Shown: positions 43,171 through 52,637 of the stretch, one piece after another
Layout: each line of letters begins with the position of its first letter
Numbering within the stretch: the first letter of the stretch is position 1
Assembly: GCF_900155685.1 (NCBI RefSeq)
Contig: NZ_LT732548.1
Location: 1,215,259-1,279,258 of the forward strand
Direction: 5' to 3'
DNA: 64,000 nucleotides
From: Paenibacillus bouchesdurhonensis
GTDB taxonomy: Bacteria; Bacillota; Bacilli; Paenibacillales; Paenibacillaceae
Notes under the pieces: generated by a model
What the model was told of the DNA's origin: nothing
What the model saw: the letters and a program-made list of their open reading frames with translations, nothing else
Database searches by the model: none
Position numbers and translations under genes: made by a program

Positions 43171-43923
43171 GTGAATTATCAAGTCCGGGCCACCGAGAAT
43201 ACCCCCGCACTAATCATCTACCTGTTGGACATCAGCGGTTCTATGACACTGGAGTTTGAAGGGCGCAGACGAATGGACATCATTAACGAGGCCTTAAAGA
43301 CGGCGATTCGACAAATTGTATATCGTTCGACCAAAGGCACATCGTTATCACCGCGGTATCGTATTTCTATCTTGGCCTATAGTGATGAAGTCTACGATTT
43401 GCTTGATGGAGTGAAGTCCATTGATCGTATTGCCAACCGTGGGAATTTGCCGCAATTGTATCCAAAACGTTTCACAGATACAGCCAAAGCCTTCAGGCAG
43501 GCTGAGAAAATCCTTCTTTCGGAGCTTCCTCATATGACACATTGCCCTGCGCCTATTATTTGCCATATGACGGATGGTGTTTATACCGGTGAGGATCCAG
43601 AGCCAATTGCTCGCCGGATTATGGATATGTCGGTTCCAGACGGGAATGTATTAGTTGAGAATATCTTTATGACCGATGAAGCTGTCCAAGACAAAGTGAA
43701 GGATGTCAAGACATGGAAGGGCATCCTGCCTGATACGTTTACGCCGGATCCATATTCGGAAAAGTTAAAGAGAATGTCCTCGGTTATCCCTGAAAGCTAT
43801 CGCGAACTAATGATGGAATCAGCTTACTCTATCCAAAAAGGGGCATTAATGATGCTTCCAGGAACAAGTGCTGACCTTATAGCCTTAGGTTTTCAGATGT
43901 CTGCTTCAACCCCAATTAAATAA
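43171..43923 (+). CDS. VWA-domain protein of the type VII operon
   Basis: 250 residues. The von Willebrand A metal site motif DISGSM is at residues 20-24, right after the first strand, with a later TDGVYTGED segment. No signal peptide, so cytoplasmic. GTG 43171 is chosen because GAGGAG lies nine bases upstream; the frame from 43039 would overlap the WXG100 gene. VWA proteins are not part of the standard Firmicute T7SS; with the kinase-like protein downstream it recalls VWA-kinase modules such as TerY systems. Its job here is unknown. Confidence 0.8.
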   Translation: MNYQVRATENTPALIIYLLDISGSMTLEFEGRRRMDIINEALKTAIRQIVYRSTKGTSLSPRYRISILAYSDEVYDLLDGVKSIDRIANRGNLPQLYPKRFTDTAKAFRQAEKILLSELPHMTHCPAPIICHMTDGVYTGEDPEPIARRIMDMSVPDGNVLVENIFMTDEAVQDKVKDVKTWKGILPDTFTPDPYSEKLKRMSSVIPESYRELMMESAYSIQKGALMMLPGTSADLIALGFQMSASTPIK

Positions 43924-43937
43924 CAAAAGGTGAGTTT

Positions 43938-44264
43938 ATGGATCGAACGATAATGACAGTAATTATAGATTCCACCGGTGAAACGAAGGATTTGGATTTA
44001 CCTAGCCATGTGCCGTTAATAGAGCTGGTAGATCCTATACTGCGTGGAATCAGCCAGGGGGCGCCTCTGAATTACAGTTTGGATCAGTTGGATTTCTTAA
44101 TCAGCGATGGGAGCCAGCAATGGCAGAAGGTATCTGGAGATAGTACCTTGAACGAACTAAAGGTGTTGGAAGGATACTATTTAAGATTAGAGAAAGTCCA
44201 GTCCTTCTCAACTGCCTCGGAAGCGCAGGATATGATGAAGAGCGATAAAATATCGTTGTTCTAG
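43938..44264 (+). CDS. EsaB/YukD-like ubiquitin-fold protein
   Basis: 108 residues. The opening TIMTVIIDSTGETKDLDLPSHVPLIELVDPIL follows the YukD/EsaB ubiquitin-like fold, and later LNELKVLEGYYLRLEKV matches its last strand. Such proteins are cytoplasmic accessory parts of Firmicute type VII systems (also the N-terminal domain of EccD). Similarity is modest; the position between VWA and kinase-like genes supports the call. Confidence 0.68.
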   Translation: MDRTIMTVIIDSTGETKDLDLPSHVPLIELVDPILRGISQGAPLNYSLDQLDFLISDGSQQWQKVSGDSTLNELKVLEGYYLRLEKVQSFSTASEAQDMMKSDKISLF

Positions 44265-44293
44265 CATTTATAAATATAAAGGGAGTAATCCTT

Positions 44294-45652
44294 GTGTTTA
44301 AACCCGAAATAAATTTGAAGCTCCATATAAGAGAACAAGTATTCAGCATGGCAGAACACCCGACTTTTCCCGGGATTCCTTACGGTCAGGAAGGAAGGCA
44401 AGGCACCGTGTATAAACTCTTAAATGAGGACGGCGGGCAAGATGCGGCTATGAAGGTCTTTCGGCCTTCCTTCAGACACCCGTCCTTGGTTAAAACTTCA
44501 GAGAAGATGCTCGGTATATCCGACTTCAAGGGCTTTCGTGTATGTGATAGACAAGTACTGAGCCCCCAGCTAGAGATGGAGCTGCTAAGCCAATATCCTG
44601 AACTATTATACAGTGTGATTATGCCTTGGATCGATGGGGATACATGGTGTGAAGTTATTCAAGAGAGAAGAGAATTAAAGGAAGAGCAATGCAGACATCT
44701 GGCAATATCGCTTGCCGAGATACTTTCAGGTATGGAGCAGCGAGGGCTTGCCCACACGGACTTATCTTCGTCAAACCTAATGGTTTCTGGCTATCAGGAG
44801 GAGAAGCTGAGCGAGATTTGTGTAGAGCTTCTGGATTTGGAAGATCTGTATATGACCGGAATCGAGGAGCCCGATCATTTGCCTGAGGGGATGAACGGGT
44901 ATATGGCAACGTATGCTCGGAAGGATTCAGTATGGGGGCCCGATAGTGATCGCTTTGCCGGAGGCATCCTCATTGCAGAAATGTTGGCTTGGTCAAGCCC
45001 GGAAATTAGAAATCTTAGCTGGGGAGAGAGCTATTTTGATCCTGACGAAATTCAACAAGAATGCAATCGATTTGAACTCATGCAACAGACCATCGAGAGG
45101 CTGTACGGCTACGAGACAGCTGGGTTATTCGTTAGACTTTGGCGGTCGGAGCAGCTTCAGCAATGCCCTTCGTTTGGCGAATGGCTTATTGTCCTTTCTT
45201 CTATTGACTTAGAAGCAGAGCTCGATCAGCCCGTGGAAGAGCTGAGGGAGGATGTGGCTAATGAAGTCCAAGGCTCGCAAGAGTCGGAAGCGATTCAAGT
45301 TAATCCATTCCCCGACGATAAGCTGGAGGAATCACTTCGAAAGGCGAGAGAGCTTGAAGAGGGAGGTCAATTGAGCGCTGCCCTATGGGAGTATGGCAAA
45401 TTGATTTCATATTTTCCAGAAGCCTCTTCCCTGCGCAGGGAAATTGAAATTGTCATGTCATCGGTACAGCAATCCATTGATGAATCTCTAGAGACAGAGG
45501 CCAAAGATACCTTGAAAGTAAGGGATATTTTGCGGAAGGAACAGATTACTGAGCCTGAGAATCTGTATCGCAATGTGTGGATAGTTACTTTAATTCTGTC
45601 TGTGGTATTTATCCTAATTTCATTGGTATTTTATATATTCAAGAATATTTAG
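44294..45652 (+). CDS. Membrane-anchored protein kinase-like protein, possible EssB analogue
   Basis: 452 residues. Kinase fold with Gly-rich loop GQEGRQGTVY (31-40), lysine AAMKVF (Lys54), catalytic loop HTDLSSSNL (His154-Asn161) and metal Asp in LLDLEDLY (Asp181). Most catalytic residues are present, so activity is possible although HRD is HTD and DFG is DLE. A short TPR-like helical part (about 350-385, AALWEYGKLISYFPEASSLRREIE) precedes a C-terminal membrane helix (about 427-449). EssB/YukC of classical systems is a membrane-bound pseudokinase; this protein may take its place. GTG start with GGGAG. Confidence 0.72.
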   Translation: MFKPEINLKLHIREQVFSMAEHPTFPGIPYGQEGRQGTVYKLLNEDGGQDAAMKVFRPSFRHPSLVKTSEKMLGISDFKGFRVCDRQVLSPQLEMELLSQYPELLYSVIMPWIDGDTWCEVIQERRELKEEQCRHLAISLAEILSGMEQRGLAHTDLSSSNLMVSGYQEEKLSEICVELLDLEDLYMTGIEEPDHLPEGMNGYMATYARKDSVWGPDSDRFAGGILIAEMLAWSSPEIRNLSWGESYFDPDEIQQECNRFELMQQTIERLYGYETAGLFVRLWRSEQLQQCPSFGEWLIVLSSIDLEAELDQPVEELREDVANEVQGSQESEAIQVNPFPDDKLEESLRKARELEEGGQLSAALWEYGKLISYFPEASSLRREIEIVMSSVQQSIDESLETEAKDTLKVRDILRKEQITEPENLYRNVWIVTLILSVVFILISLVFYIFKNI

Positions 45653-45665
45653 GGGACGTGATGAA

Positions 45666-46466
45666 TTGTCACAGAGTGAAGCGGTCTACCGACTTACATC
45701 GCAAGAGTTCTTCTTTCTGACTGAAATGCTGGGACTTCAAGGGGTTGCTGGGTTTGAGGATCCTTTTCGCGGCTATTTAGTTGACGAAATCGAAGAGCAA
45801 TTTAATCAAATCAGGCCTGGCCTAGTATCTAAAGGATATCTTATTCCGGGCAATGATCCTGAATCATATGAAATCGAAGATGTGCTGGGAATATGTATTG
45901 CTGTCTGCGGAGCTTCGGATGCTGTACAAGTCAAGAAGTTTATTGCGGGCTCTGGAAGCTATGACGCATTCTTGTATTTTATGCCGAATCTGGTCGTCGA
46001 GATGGCGGTTGATGAAGAGGGCAGTATAGTTCTTAGTCCGGTAGCCAATGCGGAGATTTCCTTTGAATGGCTGTTCCGCTTTTTTCCGCTAACCTTACGG
46101 TCTGAGAGGCAATGTGAGCTGCAGTTGAAGGATTGCAGTTGGAATAAGTGGAACGCTTTGACCTCTAAGGAAAGAGCAGCACTCTTAGAAGAGAAGGATT
46201 GTCCGGAAGATGAGCTGCAGCCGCTTGTTGCTGCATTTGAGAATGCGGGCCGCTCAGGCTCTATGGTGTTCTGGAATAGGCAAGGGTATAAATGGTACAC
46301 CGAAAGCTATCATTATGTGCAGAGAGAGCAAGAGTTGTATTTGATCTCGGAAATCGGCATTGAAGAAATAAATATTCAGGCTTACAACCCTGAAGTTATT
46401 CTGGATGGTTTGAATCGTTTTGGGGCTAACTTCGATCTGGGTGTGGAAGTTGAGGGAGGAGGATAA
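45666..46466 (+). CDS. Type VII operon protein of unknown function (weakly EspG-like)
   Basis: 266 residues, soluble, acidic. The opening YRLTSQEFFFLTEMLGL, then GYLIPGNDPESYEIEDVLGICIAV and a long strand-helix middle, loosely resemble EspG-type chaperones of mycobacterial ESX systems, which bind secreted helical substrates in the cytoplasm. The resemblance is only in pattern. TTG start with GGGGACGTGATG upstream. Sits just before two WXG100 genes and the Rhs toxin, a sensible place for an export chaperone. Confidence 0.45.
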   Translation: MSQSEAVYRLTSQEFFFLTEMLGLQGVAGFEDPFRGYLVDEIEEQFNQIRPGLVSKGYLIPGNDPESYEIEDVLGICIAVCGASDAVQVKKFIAGSGSYDAFLYFMPNLVVEMAVDEEGSIVLSPVANAEISFEWLFRFFPLTLRSERQCELQLKDCSWNKWNALTSKERAALLEEKDCPEDELQPLVAAFENAGRSGSMVFWNRQGYKWYTESYHYVQREQELYLISEIGIEEINIQAYNPEVILDGLNRFGANFDLGVEVEGGG

Positions 46467-46468
46467 GC

Positions 46469-46747
46469 ATGGGAAAACGCATCAAGATTGAACCGGAGCA
46501 AATTAAAAAGATTGGTGATCGATTTCTTGCCTGCAGTGAGCAGAATTTAAACATGTCCAAGGAATTAAAAGCTTTAATTGATGGTTTGGGCGGAGATTGG
46601 GAGGGAAATTCAAGAGAGCGCTTCTATTCGTCCTATCAGGATGCCCATAAGCAATTGGAGAGCGTGTCTACTTTGCTGAAAGACGTTGGGGATGAGCTGA
46701 ATGCAATCTCCGAGAGATTCAGACAAGTAGATATGAATACATATTAG
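46469..46747 (+). CDS. WXG100 family protein, second copy
   Basis: 92 residues with the turn DWEGNS (Trp44-Glu45-Gly46) and a C-terminal LNAISERFRQVDMNTY. GGGAGGAGG before ATG. Two bases after the previous gene and 12 before the next WXG-type gene, so tightly coupled. Probably pairs with the next protein or with the N-terminal helices of the Rhs toxin. Confidence 0.85.
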   Translation: MGKRIKIEPEQIKKIGDRFLACSEQNLNMSKELKALIDGLGGDWEGNSRERFYSSYQDAHKQLESVSTLLKDVGDELNAISERFRQVDMNTY

Positions 46748-46759
46748 GGGGAGTGACCA

Positions 46760-47098
46760 ATGCCGATTCGAGCTGATGTCTATGAGCTTCAAAGAATAGC
46801 CAGGCAAGTAAGATCAGGCAGCCAGTTATTAAATAATGAGGCTCGAGGACTGAACGAACGAGTATCCACGATGAATTGGAAGGGTTACGCCTATCAGCGC
46901 TTTATACAGGGATTTCGTGAGACCCACCTAAAGCTGGGACGAACAGCAGCTCAAATGGACGGATTTGCAAATTCGCTTGAACGGATTGCAGAGGCCTTTC
47001 GCCAGGCTGATATGGAAGAGGATCGTAGAAGAGAAGAACAGGCTAGGCGTGAGCGTGAAGCAGCAATTGCCCGTGCTAATGCAAGTCGAAAGAAATAA
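46760..47098 (+). CDS. WXG100-like protein with charged C-terminal tail
   Basis: 112 residues. WXG turn MNWKGYAYQRF (Trp40-Lys41-Gly42), then a second helix ending in FRQADMEEDRRREEQARRERE, a strongly charged tail that extends the usual 95-100 residue length. GGGGGAGTG before ATG. Twelve bases upstream of the Rhs toxin gene, the usual place of a dedicated toxin partner. Confidence 0.82.
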   Translation: MPIRADVYELQRIARQVRSGSQLLNNEARGLNERVSTMNWKGYAYQRFIQGFRETHLKLGRTAAQMDGFANSLERIAEAFRQADMEEDRRREEQARREREAAIARANASRKK

Positions 47099-47110
47099 GG
47101 AGGGAGCGGC

Positions 47111-50100
47111 TTGAGAATAGAGGTGGAAATTCCTAGCCTGAAACAAACAGGCAGAGAGTTGAAGAGAACTGCTAATGAATTAGAAAGCATGCAGTCAAGC
47201 CTTCAGCGATCCATGAGCAGGCTTACTCTCGAGAGCCGGAGCCGTTCTGATGTCGATAGCACTTTCCGGCAAATTGATCAGAGGCTTACGGAGATAAGGC
47301 GTGAGCTTGAGGAACTCTCACGACAATCTACTACTAAAGGCGAGCAATTTAGTGAAGCAGACGGCAAGGGACGTTCATTCACACAAAGTAAGGCCTGGAA
47401 GTTCATCAAAACTGGTACAAGCATGGCATTGGATTTTGTACCGGTTGTAGGCAATGCCAAAGGTATTATTGAAGCTGTAATCGGGCGAGATCTGATTACG
47501 GGTGAGAAGCTGGCTCCTTGGGAGAGGGGATTAGCCGTTCTAGGGCCTCTGGGGAAAGGTACACGGAATGCAGCGAAGCTGGTGAAATTTGCCGATGAGG
47601 CCGTGGATGGAATTAGTGTGCTTGCCCGAAACAGCGATACGGTTGCAGATGCTGTGAAGCAAGGCGAACGGGCAGTGGATGCGGCTGCCGATGCGAAAAC
47701 CGCGACCAAGCAAGCAACAGAGACCGCTGGCCATGTCAAGGGCGGCGATGAGGTTGCATCGGCAATGAACCGCAGCGACAGCGTCTCTCAGGCTGGTAAA
47801 ACAGGTGATCGTGCGGCTAATACTGCCGAGGAGTTGACGTCAGCTAAACAGGTCTCTGCAGCTGAAGGCAGTATACAAGGGATGAATCGTGCAGGAAAGA
47901 ATATAGATGCTGCTCACGGATCGGATCAAGCGATAGCTGCGGCCGTCGGGGCAGGAGCTGGTGGTACGGCTGCAGCAGCAGCTTCGCTGGCGAGCAAAGG
48001 AAACAAGACAGCCACAGCGGCTAAAGAGGCTCCAACGAGTAAAGGAGGCTCGAATTCTCTCGAAGCGGGACAACACGGCGGGGGTGGAGGTACATCTGCC
48101 TCCAAGTCTAAAACGGATAGTTCAACGATGGATAACAGCAATCGAAATACGGAGAGCTGTGTGGAGGATCCAATTCATACTGCAACAGGACAGCAATTTA
48201 TTGTTCACCCTGCTCTTAAGTTGTATGGTGCGGGGATATGGCAGTTTGAGCTGTACTACCATTCAGGTTTGCTTCAGGCCAGCGAGCTAGGAACTGCCTG
48301 GACGCATAATTATGCTATGAAATTGGAAGAGACGGGCCCGAATGGTACGGATACTAGGAGAGCTATCACCGTTTGGCGCAATGCGAGCCATTACAATGTG
48401 TTCTATCAGGAAGCTGATGGAGTATTCCGGGGCGGAGATATCGACTCCAAGTGGAATGAACTGTATTTAACGGATAAGGGCTACGAATTGCGAACCAGAG
48501 ATCGAGAGAGTTTCTATTTTAATCATGACGGAAGATTCGAGCAGCATCGCAACCGTGATGGTTTTCTGCTCCAAGCCTTGTATGATGATGGACGCCTTAT
48601 TAGCTTGAAAGATGCAGTTACTGGCAGAGCATTGAACTTTCTGTATAATAACGCAGGTTTGCTAGAGCGCGTGTATGATCATGCCAGGGAAATTGAGTTT
48701 ACTTATAATGAGTCTCGCCATTTAACACAGTTTCTCGATCCGAATGGGCACTGCTCACAGCTGACTTATGATAAGGATGGGCGGATCATCACTTTAATGG
48801 TTGCTGGAGAAATTCAGTTCATTAATACATTTGATTCAGAGCATCGAATCATCGCTCAGGAAGACGGTAAAGGAGCCATTTCCCGTTTGAGCTATGATAC
48901 TGACAGCAAGCCGGGTTATACGATTACGACCTTGATTGATGCTTTGGGGCACGAACGACAATTTGTTCATGATACAAACCATTTATTAATTGAGATCACA
49001 GAACCGGATGGCACCAAGCGTGAATACACTTATAACGAATGGGGACAAGAGACAGCACGGATAAATGCGATGGGTGAGAAGATAACCAGAGAGTATGACC
49101 CGCAAGGTCGTCTCGTTGCAATCATCGATCCGTCAGGCAGCCGTACTTCATACACTTATAATAGCAAGCACCTGGTGGTACAGGAGATTGATGCATTAGG
49201 CGGGGTTACGGCTTATGAGTATGACGAGCAGGACCGTTTGCTTTCGGTTACTCGCCCGGACAGCACTTTCAGCAAATATACTTACGATTCGAAGGGGCTG
49301 CGAATTGCTTATCAGGACTTCTCCGGAGCCGTCACGAAATATCACTACCAGGATACTGGAGAGCTGTCGGGAATAGAAGATGCTGAGGGAAGAATGTTTA
49401 CAGTTGCTCATGACGATGCGGGACGAGTGAATGACATTCAGGATCCGCTAGGAGGGCAAACCAAACGGCTATACGACGCCAACGATAACTTGGTGATGGT
49501 GACCGATCCAATCGGGAGGACTTGGAGCTTTGCTTATGATGCCAATGATCATTTGATTGAAGAGAAGAAGCCATCCGGAGCGACAATTAAATATACCTAT
49601 AATGCCGCCGGACAGATGGAGTCGACGGAGGATGCCTTGGGGCATACGGACAGATATACATACGATAATGAAGGGCGCCTTGTAGAACATACGAACTCCA
49701 TTGGAGCCACAACACGGCTTGTTTACGACAGCGTTGGCCGATTGTCGACGGTTACCGATCCGTTAGGCCGTGAATTGGCTTATACGTATGACAAAGCGGG
49801 CAGATTATTGTCTGTGGTCGATGCGGAAGGACAGCAGATCCAAGCTTTAACCTATGATATGAATGGAAACCCTGTAGCAGTAACCAATGCTCTGGGACAC
49901 ACGACGCATCGACGATTTAATGCCCTGCGCCAGCTGATTGAGGAGAAGGACGCCCTTGGACGTCAGACAGAGCTTGTTTATGATGCTGCTCATCGTGTCA
50001 GTGCGGTGATAGAAGAGCATACAGCTCGCTATGAGCAATCCTTTGATGCCATGGATCGCCTGGCGTCTTATATGGATTCCAATGGGAATCGCACGATGCT

Positions 50101-51889
50101 TCGCTATGATCAGACGGGGCTTCTAGTTGAAGAGAAGAATGCTGCTGAAATGAGCCTGGTCAATAGCTATGATGAGCGGGGTTGGCTCATAAACCGCAGC
50201 AATGCTCGAGGCCAGAACACGGAATATCGTTATGATGCCGCTGGACAGGTAGTAGAGGTTAAAGATGAAGCTGGTCAAATCTCTCTAGAGTATGATTTGG
50301 ATGGACGGGTGATTTCTGCTGCCGAAGGCAGCGATCAGGCCGAGCGAAGCTATGATTTGATGGGGAGATTGATCGAATCCCGCGATCCATGGGGCCATCG
50401 GATTCGTTATAGCTATGATGCCCTGGGACAACTGACTCATTTGACTTATCCAGATGGGAAAATAGTGGAATACCGCTACAACGCTGCAGGTGAATTAAGT
50501 GAGGTCAAGGACTGGCGCGGTCGTCTAACCCGGTACAAATATGACGATAACGGACGTGTTATAAATACTGTGCGTCCTAATGGAAGCACTGAACAGCGAA
50601 GCTATGATGCGGCTGGCCAGCTTCTTCGCATAAAAGATGCATCAGCCCAAGGCGTGATGCTGCAGGATCTTCGATACGTCTATAATGAAATCGGCCAAAT
50701 CATAATGGAGGATGAACGGCAGTATACCTATGATAACCTTCGAAGATTAAGAAGCGGATCGTGGCCGGGACGCCGATTCCATTACACCTATGACTTAGGC
50801 GGAAATATTACCGAAAGCGGCGATAGTTCATCGGACGTCAAATTGAACATGTCCTACGGTTCAGACAATCGTCTTGCTAAAGTTGGAATCTTCCCCGTTG
50901 AGATGGATCGGGATGGCAACCTGCTCTACATGACCGACGGCGAAATCATGGAAGCCTACGAATATGACGCCCGCAACCGCTTGTGCGCAGCAGGCAAAGC
51001 GAGATATCGATATAACTGGAAGGGTGACCGAATCTCCCTAACCTGGAGGGGGACAACCACCCGCTACGTCATCGACGATCGTACCGAGCTAAGTCAAGTG
51101 CTTATGGAGCTTCATGAGGATGGGACTCCGAAGGCCTTCTATGTATATGGTCATGGCCTGATTGGCCGGGAGGATGAAGCCGGGAATTACTTGAGTTACC
51201 ACAGCGATCTTCGCGGAAGCACGACGCTGCTAACCGATGAACATGGCCGGGTAAGAGATCGCTACACTTATGATCCATATGGCAAGATTGAAAGCCACGA
51301 AGGAGACACCCGTCAGCCCTTCCAGTATAATGGAAGAGACGGAGTCATGACAGACCCGAACGGGCTGTATTACATGCGTGCCCGTTACTACCATCCGGTG
51401 CTAAAGCGGTTCCTGAACCGTGATGTTATCCGCGGAGACCTGCAGGATGGCCAAACCTTTAACCGCTATGCCTACGTAAACGGCGATCCGGTTCGCTATA
51501 TTGATCCTCTGGGATTGATGAAGCAGGACTGTCCGAGGGCGGGTAAGGGTGACACGAATCCTTCAAAACCTGCTATGTCATTTGAGGAGGCACTTGAGAA
51601 ACTAAATGAATCAAACTTGAGACCGGGACAAACTGTAATATCAAAGAGTCGAGTAATGGAAATAGTTGATAATTACGACCCGATAAAAGCACAAAGTAGC
51701 ATTTTTAGTAATGGAAAAACCTCCTACCTTGTTGAAGGTCATCACACGACAGTTGCGAGCGTAATGTTTGGAAGAGGCAATAGCTTTAATATGAACTACC
51801 CTACTTTACAGATTCCTTCAGCAACTAATGTTTACTGGACGAAAAAATGGTATGAGTTTTGGAAAACATCAATAAAAGTCCTAGATTAG
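47111..51889 (+). CDS. Rhs-repeat polymorphic toxin with WXG-like N-terminus and ParB-like C-terminal tip
   Basis: 1592 residues. Residues 1-80 are helical and charged (TGRELKRTANELESMQSSLQ), a type VII targeting-like region. A pre-toxin motif FVPVVGNAKGIIEAVIGRD lies at about 108-126, and an Ala/Ser-rich linker at 190-340. Rhs/YD repeats (many YDxxGR units) span about 380-1400. The Rhs core end with FQYNGRDGVMTDPNGLYYMRA and VRYIDPLGL closes at about 1470. The last 122 residues are the variable toxin, with SKSRVMEIVDNYD and YLVEGHHTTVASVMFG recalling ParB/sulfiredoxin-fold nucleases. TTG start with AGGAGGGAG. The tip is more AT-rich than the shell, as in exchangeable toxin ends. Confidence 0.82.
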   Translation: MRIEVEIPSLKQTGRELKRTANELESMQSSLQRSMSRLTLESRSRSDVDSTFRQIDQRLTEIRRELEELSRQSTTKGEQFSEADGKGRSFTQSKAWKFIKTGTSMALDFVPVVGNAKGIIEAVIGRDLITGEKLAPWERGLAVLGPLGKGTRNAAKLVKFADEAVDGISVLARNSDTVADAVKQGERAVDAAADAKTATKQATETAGHVKGGDEVASAMNRSDSVSQAGKTGDRAANTAEELTSAKQVSAAEGSIQGMNRAGKNIDAAHGSDQAIAAAVGAGAGGTAAAAASLASKGNKTATAAKEAPTSKGGSNSLEAGQHGGGGGTSASKSKTDSSTMDNSNRNTESCVEDPIHTATGQQFIVHPALKLYGAGIWQFELYYHSGLLQASELGTAWTHNYAMKLEETGPNGTDTRRAITVWRNASHYNVFYQEADGVFRGGDIDSKWNELYLTDKGYELRTRDRESFYFNHDGRFEQHRNRDGFLLQALYDDGRLISLKDAVTGRALNFLYNNAGLLERVYDHAREIEFTYNESRHLTQFLDPNGHCSQLTYDKDGRIITLMVAGEIQFINTFDSEHRIIAQEDGKGAISRLSYDTDSKPGYTITTLIDALGHERQFVHDTNHLLIEITEPDGTKREYTYNEWGQETARINAMGEKITREYDPQGRLVAIIDPSGSRTSYTYNSKHLVVQEIDALGGVTAYEYDEQDRLLSVTRPDSTFSKYTYDSKGLRIAYQDFSGAVTKYHYQDTGELSGIEDAEGRMFTVAHDDAGRVNDIQDPLGGQTKRLYDANDNLVMVTDPIGRTWSFAYDANDHLIEEKKPSGATIKYTYNAAGQMESTEDALGHTDRYTYDNEGRLVEHTNSIGATTRLVYDSVGRLSTVTDPLGRELAYTYDKAGRLLSVVDAEGQQIQALTYDMNGNPVAVTNALGHTTHRRFNALRQLIEEKDALGRQTELVYDAAHRVSAVIEEHTARYEQSFDAMDRLASYMDSNGNRTMLRYDQTGLLVEEKNAAEMSLVNSYDERGWLINRSNARGQNTEYRYDAAGQVVEVKDEAGQISLEYDLDGRVISAAEGSDQAERSYDLMGRLIESRDPWGHRIRYSYDALGQLTHLTYPDGKIVEYRYNAAGELSEVKDWRGRLTRYKYDDNGRVINTVRPNGSTEQRSYDAAGQLLRIKDASAQGVMLQDLRYVYNEIGQIIMEDERQYTYDNLRRLRSGSWPGRRFHYTYDLGGNITESGDSSSDVKLNMSYGSDNRLAKVGIFPVEMDRDGNLLYMTDGEIMEAYEYDARNRLCAAGKARYRYNWKGDRISLTWRGTTTRYVIDDRTELSQVLMELHEDGTPKAFYVYGHGLIGREDEAGNYLSYHSDLRGSTTLLTDEHGRVRDRYTYDPYGKIESHEGDTRQPFQYNGRDGVMTDPNGLYYMRARYYHPVLKRFLNRDVIRGDLQDGQTFNRYAYVNGDPVRYIDPLGLMKQDCPRAGKGDTNPSKPAMSFEEALEKLNESNLRPGQTVISKSRVMEIVDNYDPIKAQSSIFSNGKTSYLVEGHHTTVASVMFGRGNSFNMNYPTLQIPSATNVYWTKKWYEFWKTSIKVLD

Positions 51890-51896
51890 CTTGTAG

Positions 51897-51944
51897 ATGA
51901 TTGATGGGTTAGTCTTGATTAAAAAAGTCTATCCTATCAATCAT
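51897..51944 (+). terminator. Long hairpin between Rhs toxin and immunity gene
   Basis: Two 20-base arms (51897-51916 and 51925-51944) pair with few mismatches and G-U pairs around an 8-base A-rich loop. The T-run after it is weak (CGGCTATTATATTTAT), so it may attenuate rather than stop transcription, or leave the immunity gene dependent on its own promoter. Confidence 0.6.
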
Positions 51945-51976
51945 CGGCTATTATATTTATTTAAGGAGAAAGGACA

Positions 51977-52567
51977 TTGACCAAAAACACGATTTACGGA
52001 GAAATCCTATATGTTGGGTTTGTAGCGGAAAAAGGTAGGGTATTCAGTCGGATAGGGAAATATTCATATAGGAGAATATTAAGGAAACACGCCTTTTTTT
52101 GGCAAAGTGTGATTTGGAGAATGATTGATGGTGCATATACAGAGGAAGACGAGCAATTAATAGATGACTTCATTGATCTTTGTCAAACCCAAAAAGAGAT
52201 TGGAAAATTTTATTGTCCACAATCAAAGTCCTTTGCGGAAATTAAGCAACGAATCCAATTAGGTATGAGACAAGCTGATAATAACAAAGAGGATATAATA
52301 ATCCTAAGTTTTATGAATGAATTGGTGTTGGAGTTAATAGCATTGCTAAAACCCAAAATCATGATTAATAGAGATAAAGTGCATTTAACAATTAGAGCTC
52401 TGCACAACCTACCTAAGTATTTTTTGCATGGATCGGAGACGTTCATATATCAAATATCAAATGCTGGTGCTAATTTTCAGGATACGATAGCATATTCGAT
52501 TAGCAATATGGATGAATCCATGAAAAAAAGATATATACAAATATACAATGAATTGATTGAACCTTGA
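51977..52567 (+). CDS. Candidate immunity protein for the Rhs toxin
   Basis: 196 residues, soluble, mostly helical, rich in Ile and Lys, AT-rich codon use unlike the Rhs shell. No family recognised. Segments include FFWQSVIWRMIDGAYTEEDEQLIDD and TFIYQISNAGANFQDTIAYS. TTG start with AAGGAG eight bases upstream. Position directly after the toxin tip, single copy and ended by a terminator, is the classical location of a cognate immunity gene; that is the whole basis of the call. Confidence 0.6.
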   Translation: MTKNTIYGEILYVGFVAEKGRVFSRIGKYSYRRILRKHAFFWQSVIWRMIDGAYTEEDEQLIDDFIDLCQTQKEIGKFYCPQSKSFAEIKQRIQLGMRQADNNKEDIIILSFMNELVLELIALLKPKIMINRDKVHLTIRALHNLPKYFLHGSETFIYQISNAGANFQDTIAYSISNMDESMKKRYIQIYNELIEP

Positions 52568-52595
52568 TTGGCCTCGTGCCTTTCAAGGTTTTTTC
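52560..52595 (+). terminator. Intrinsic terminator overlapping the immunity gene stop
   Basis: AACCTTGA (52560-52567, including the stop codon) pairs with TCAAGGTT (52583-52590), followed by TTTTTCTATTT. Confidence 0.8.
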
Positions 52596-52637
52596 TATTT
52601 AATTCTTCGTGGGCTATTATTCAACAAATTTACCCAA

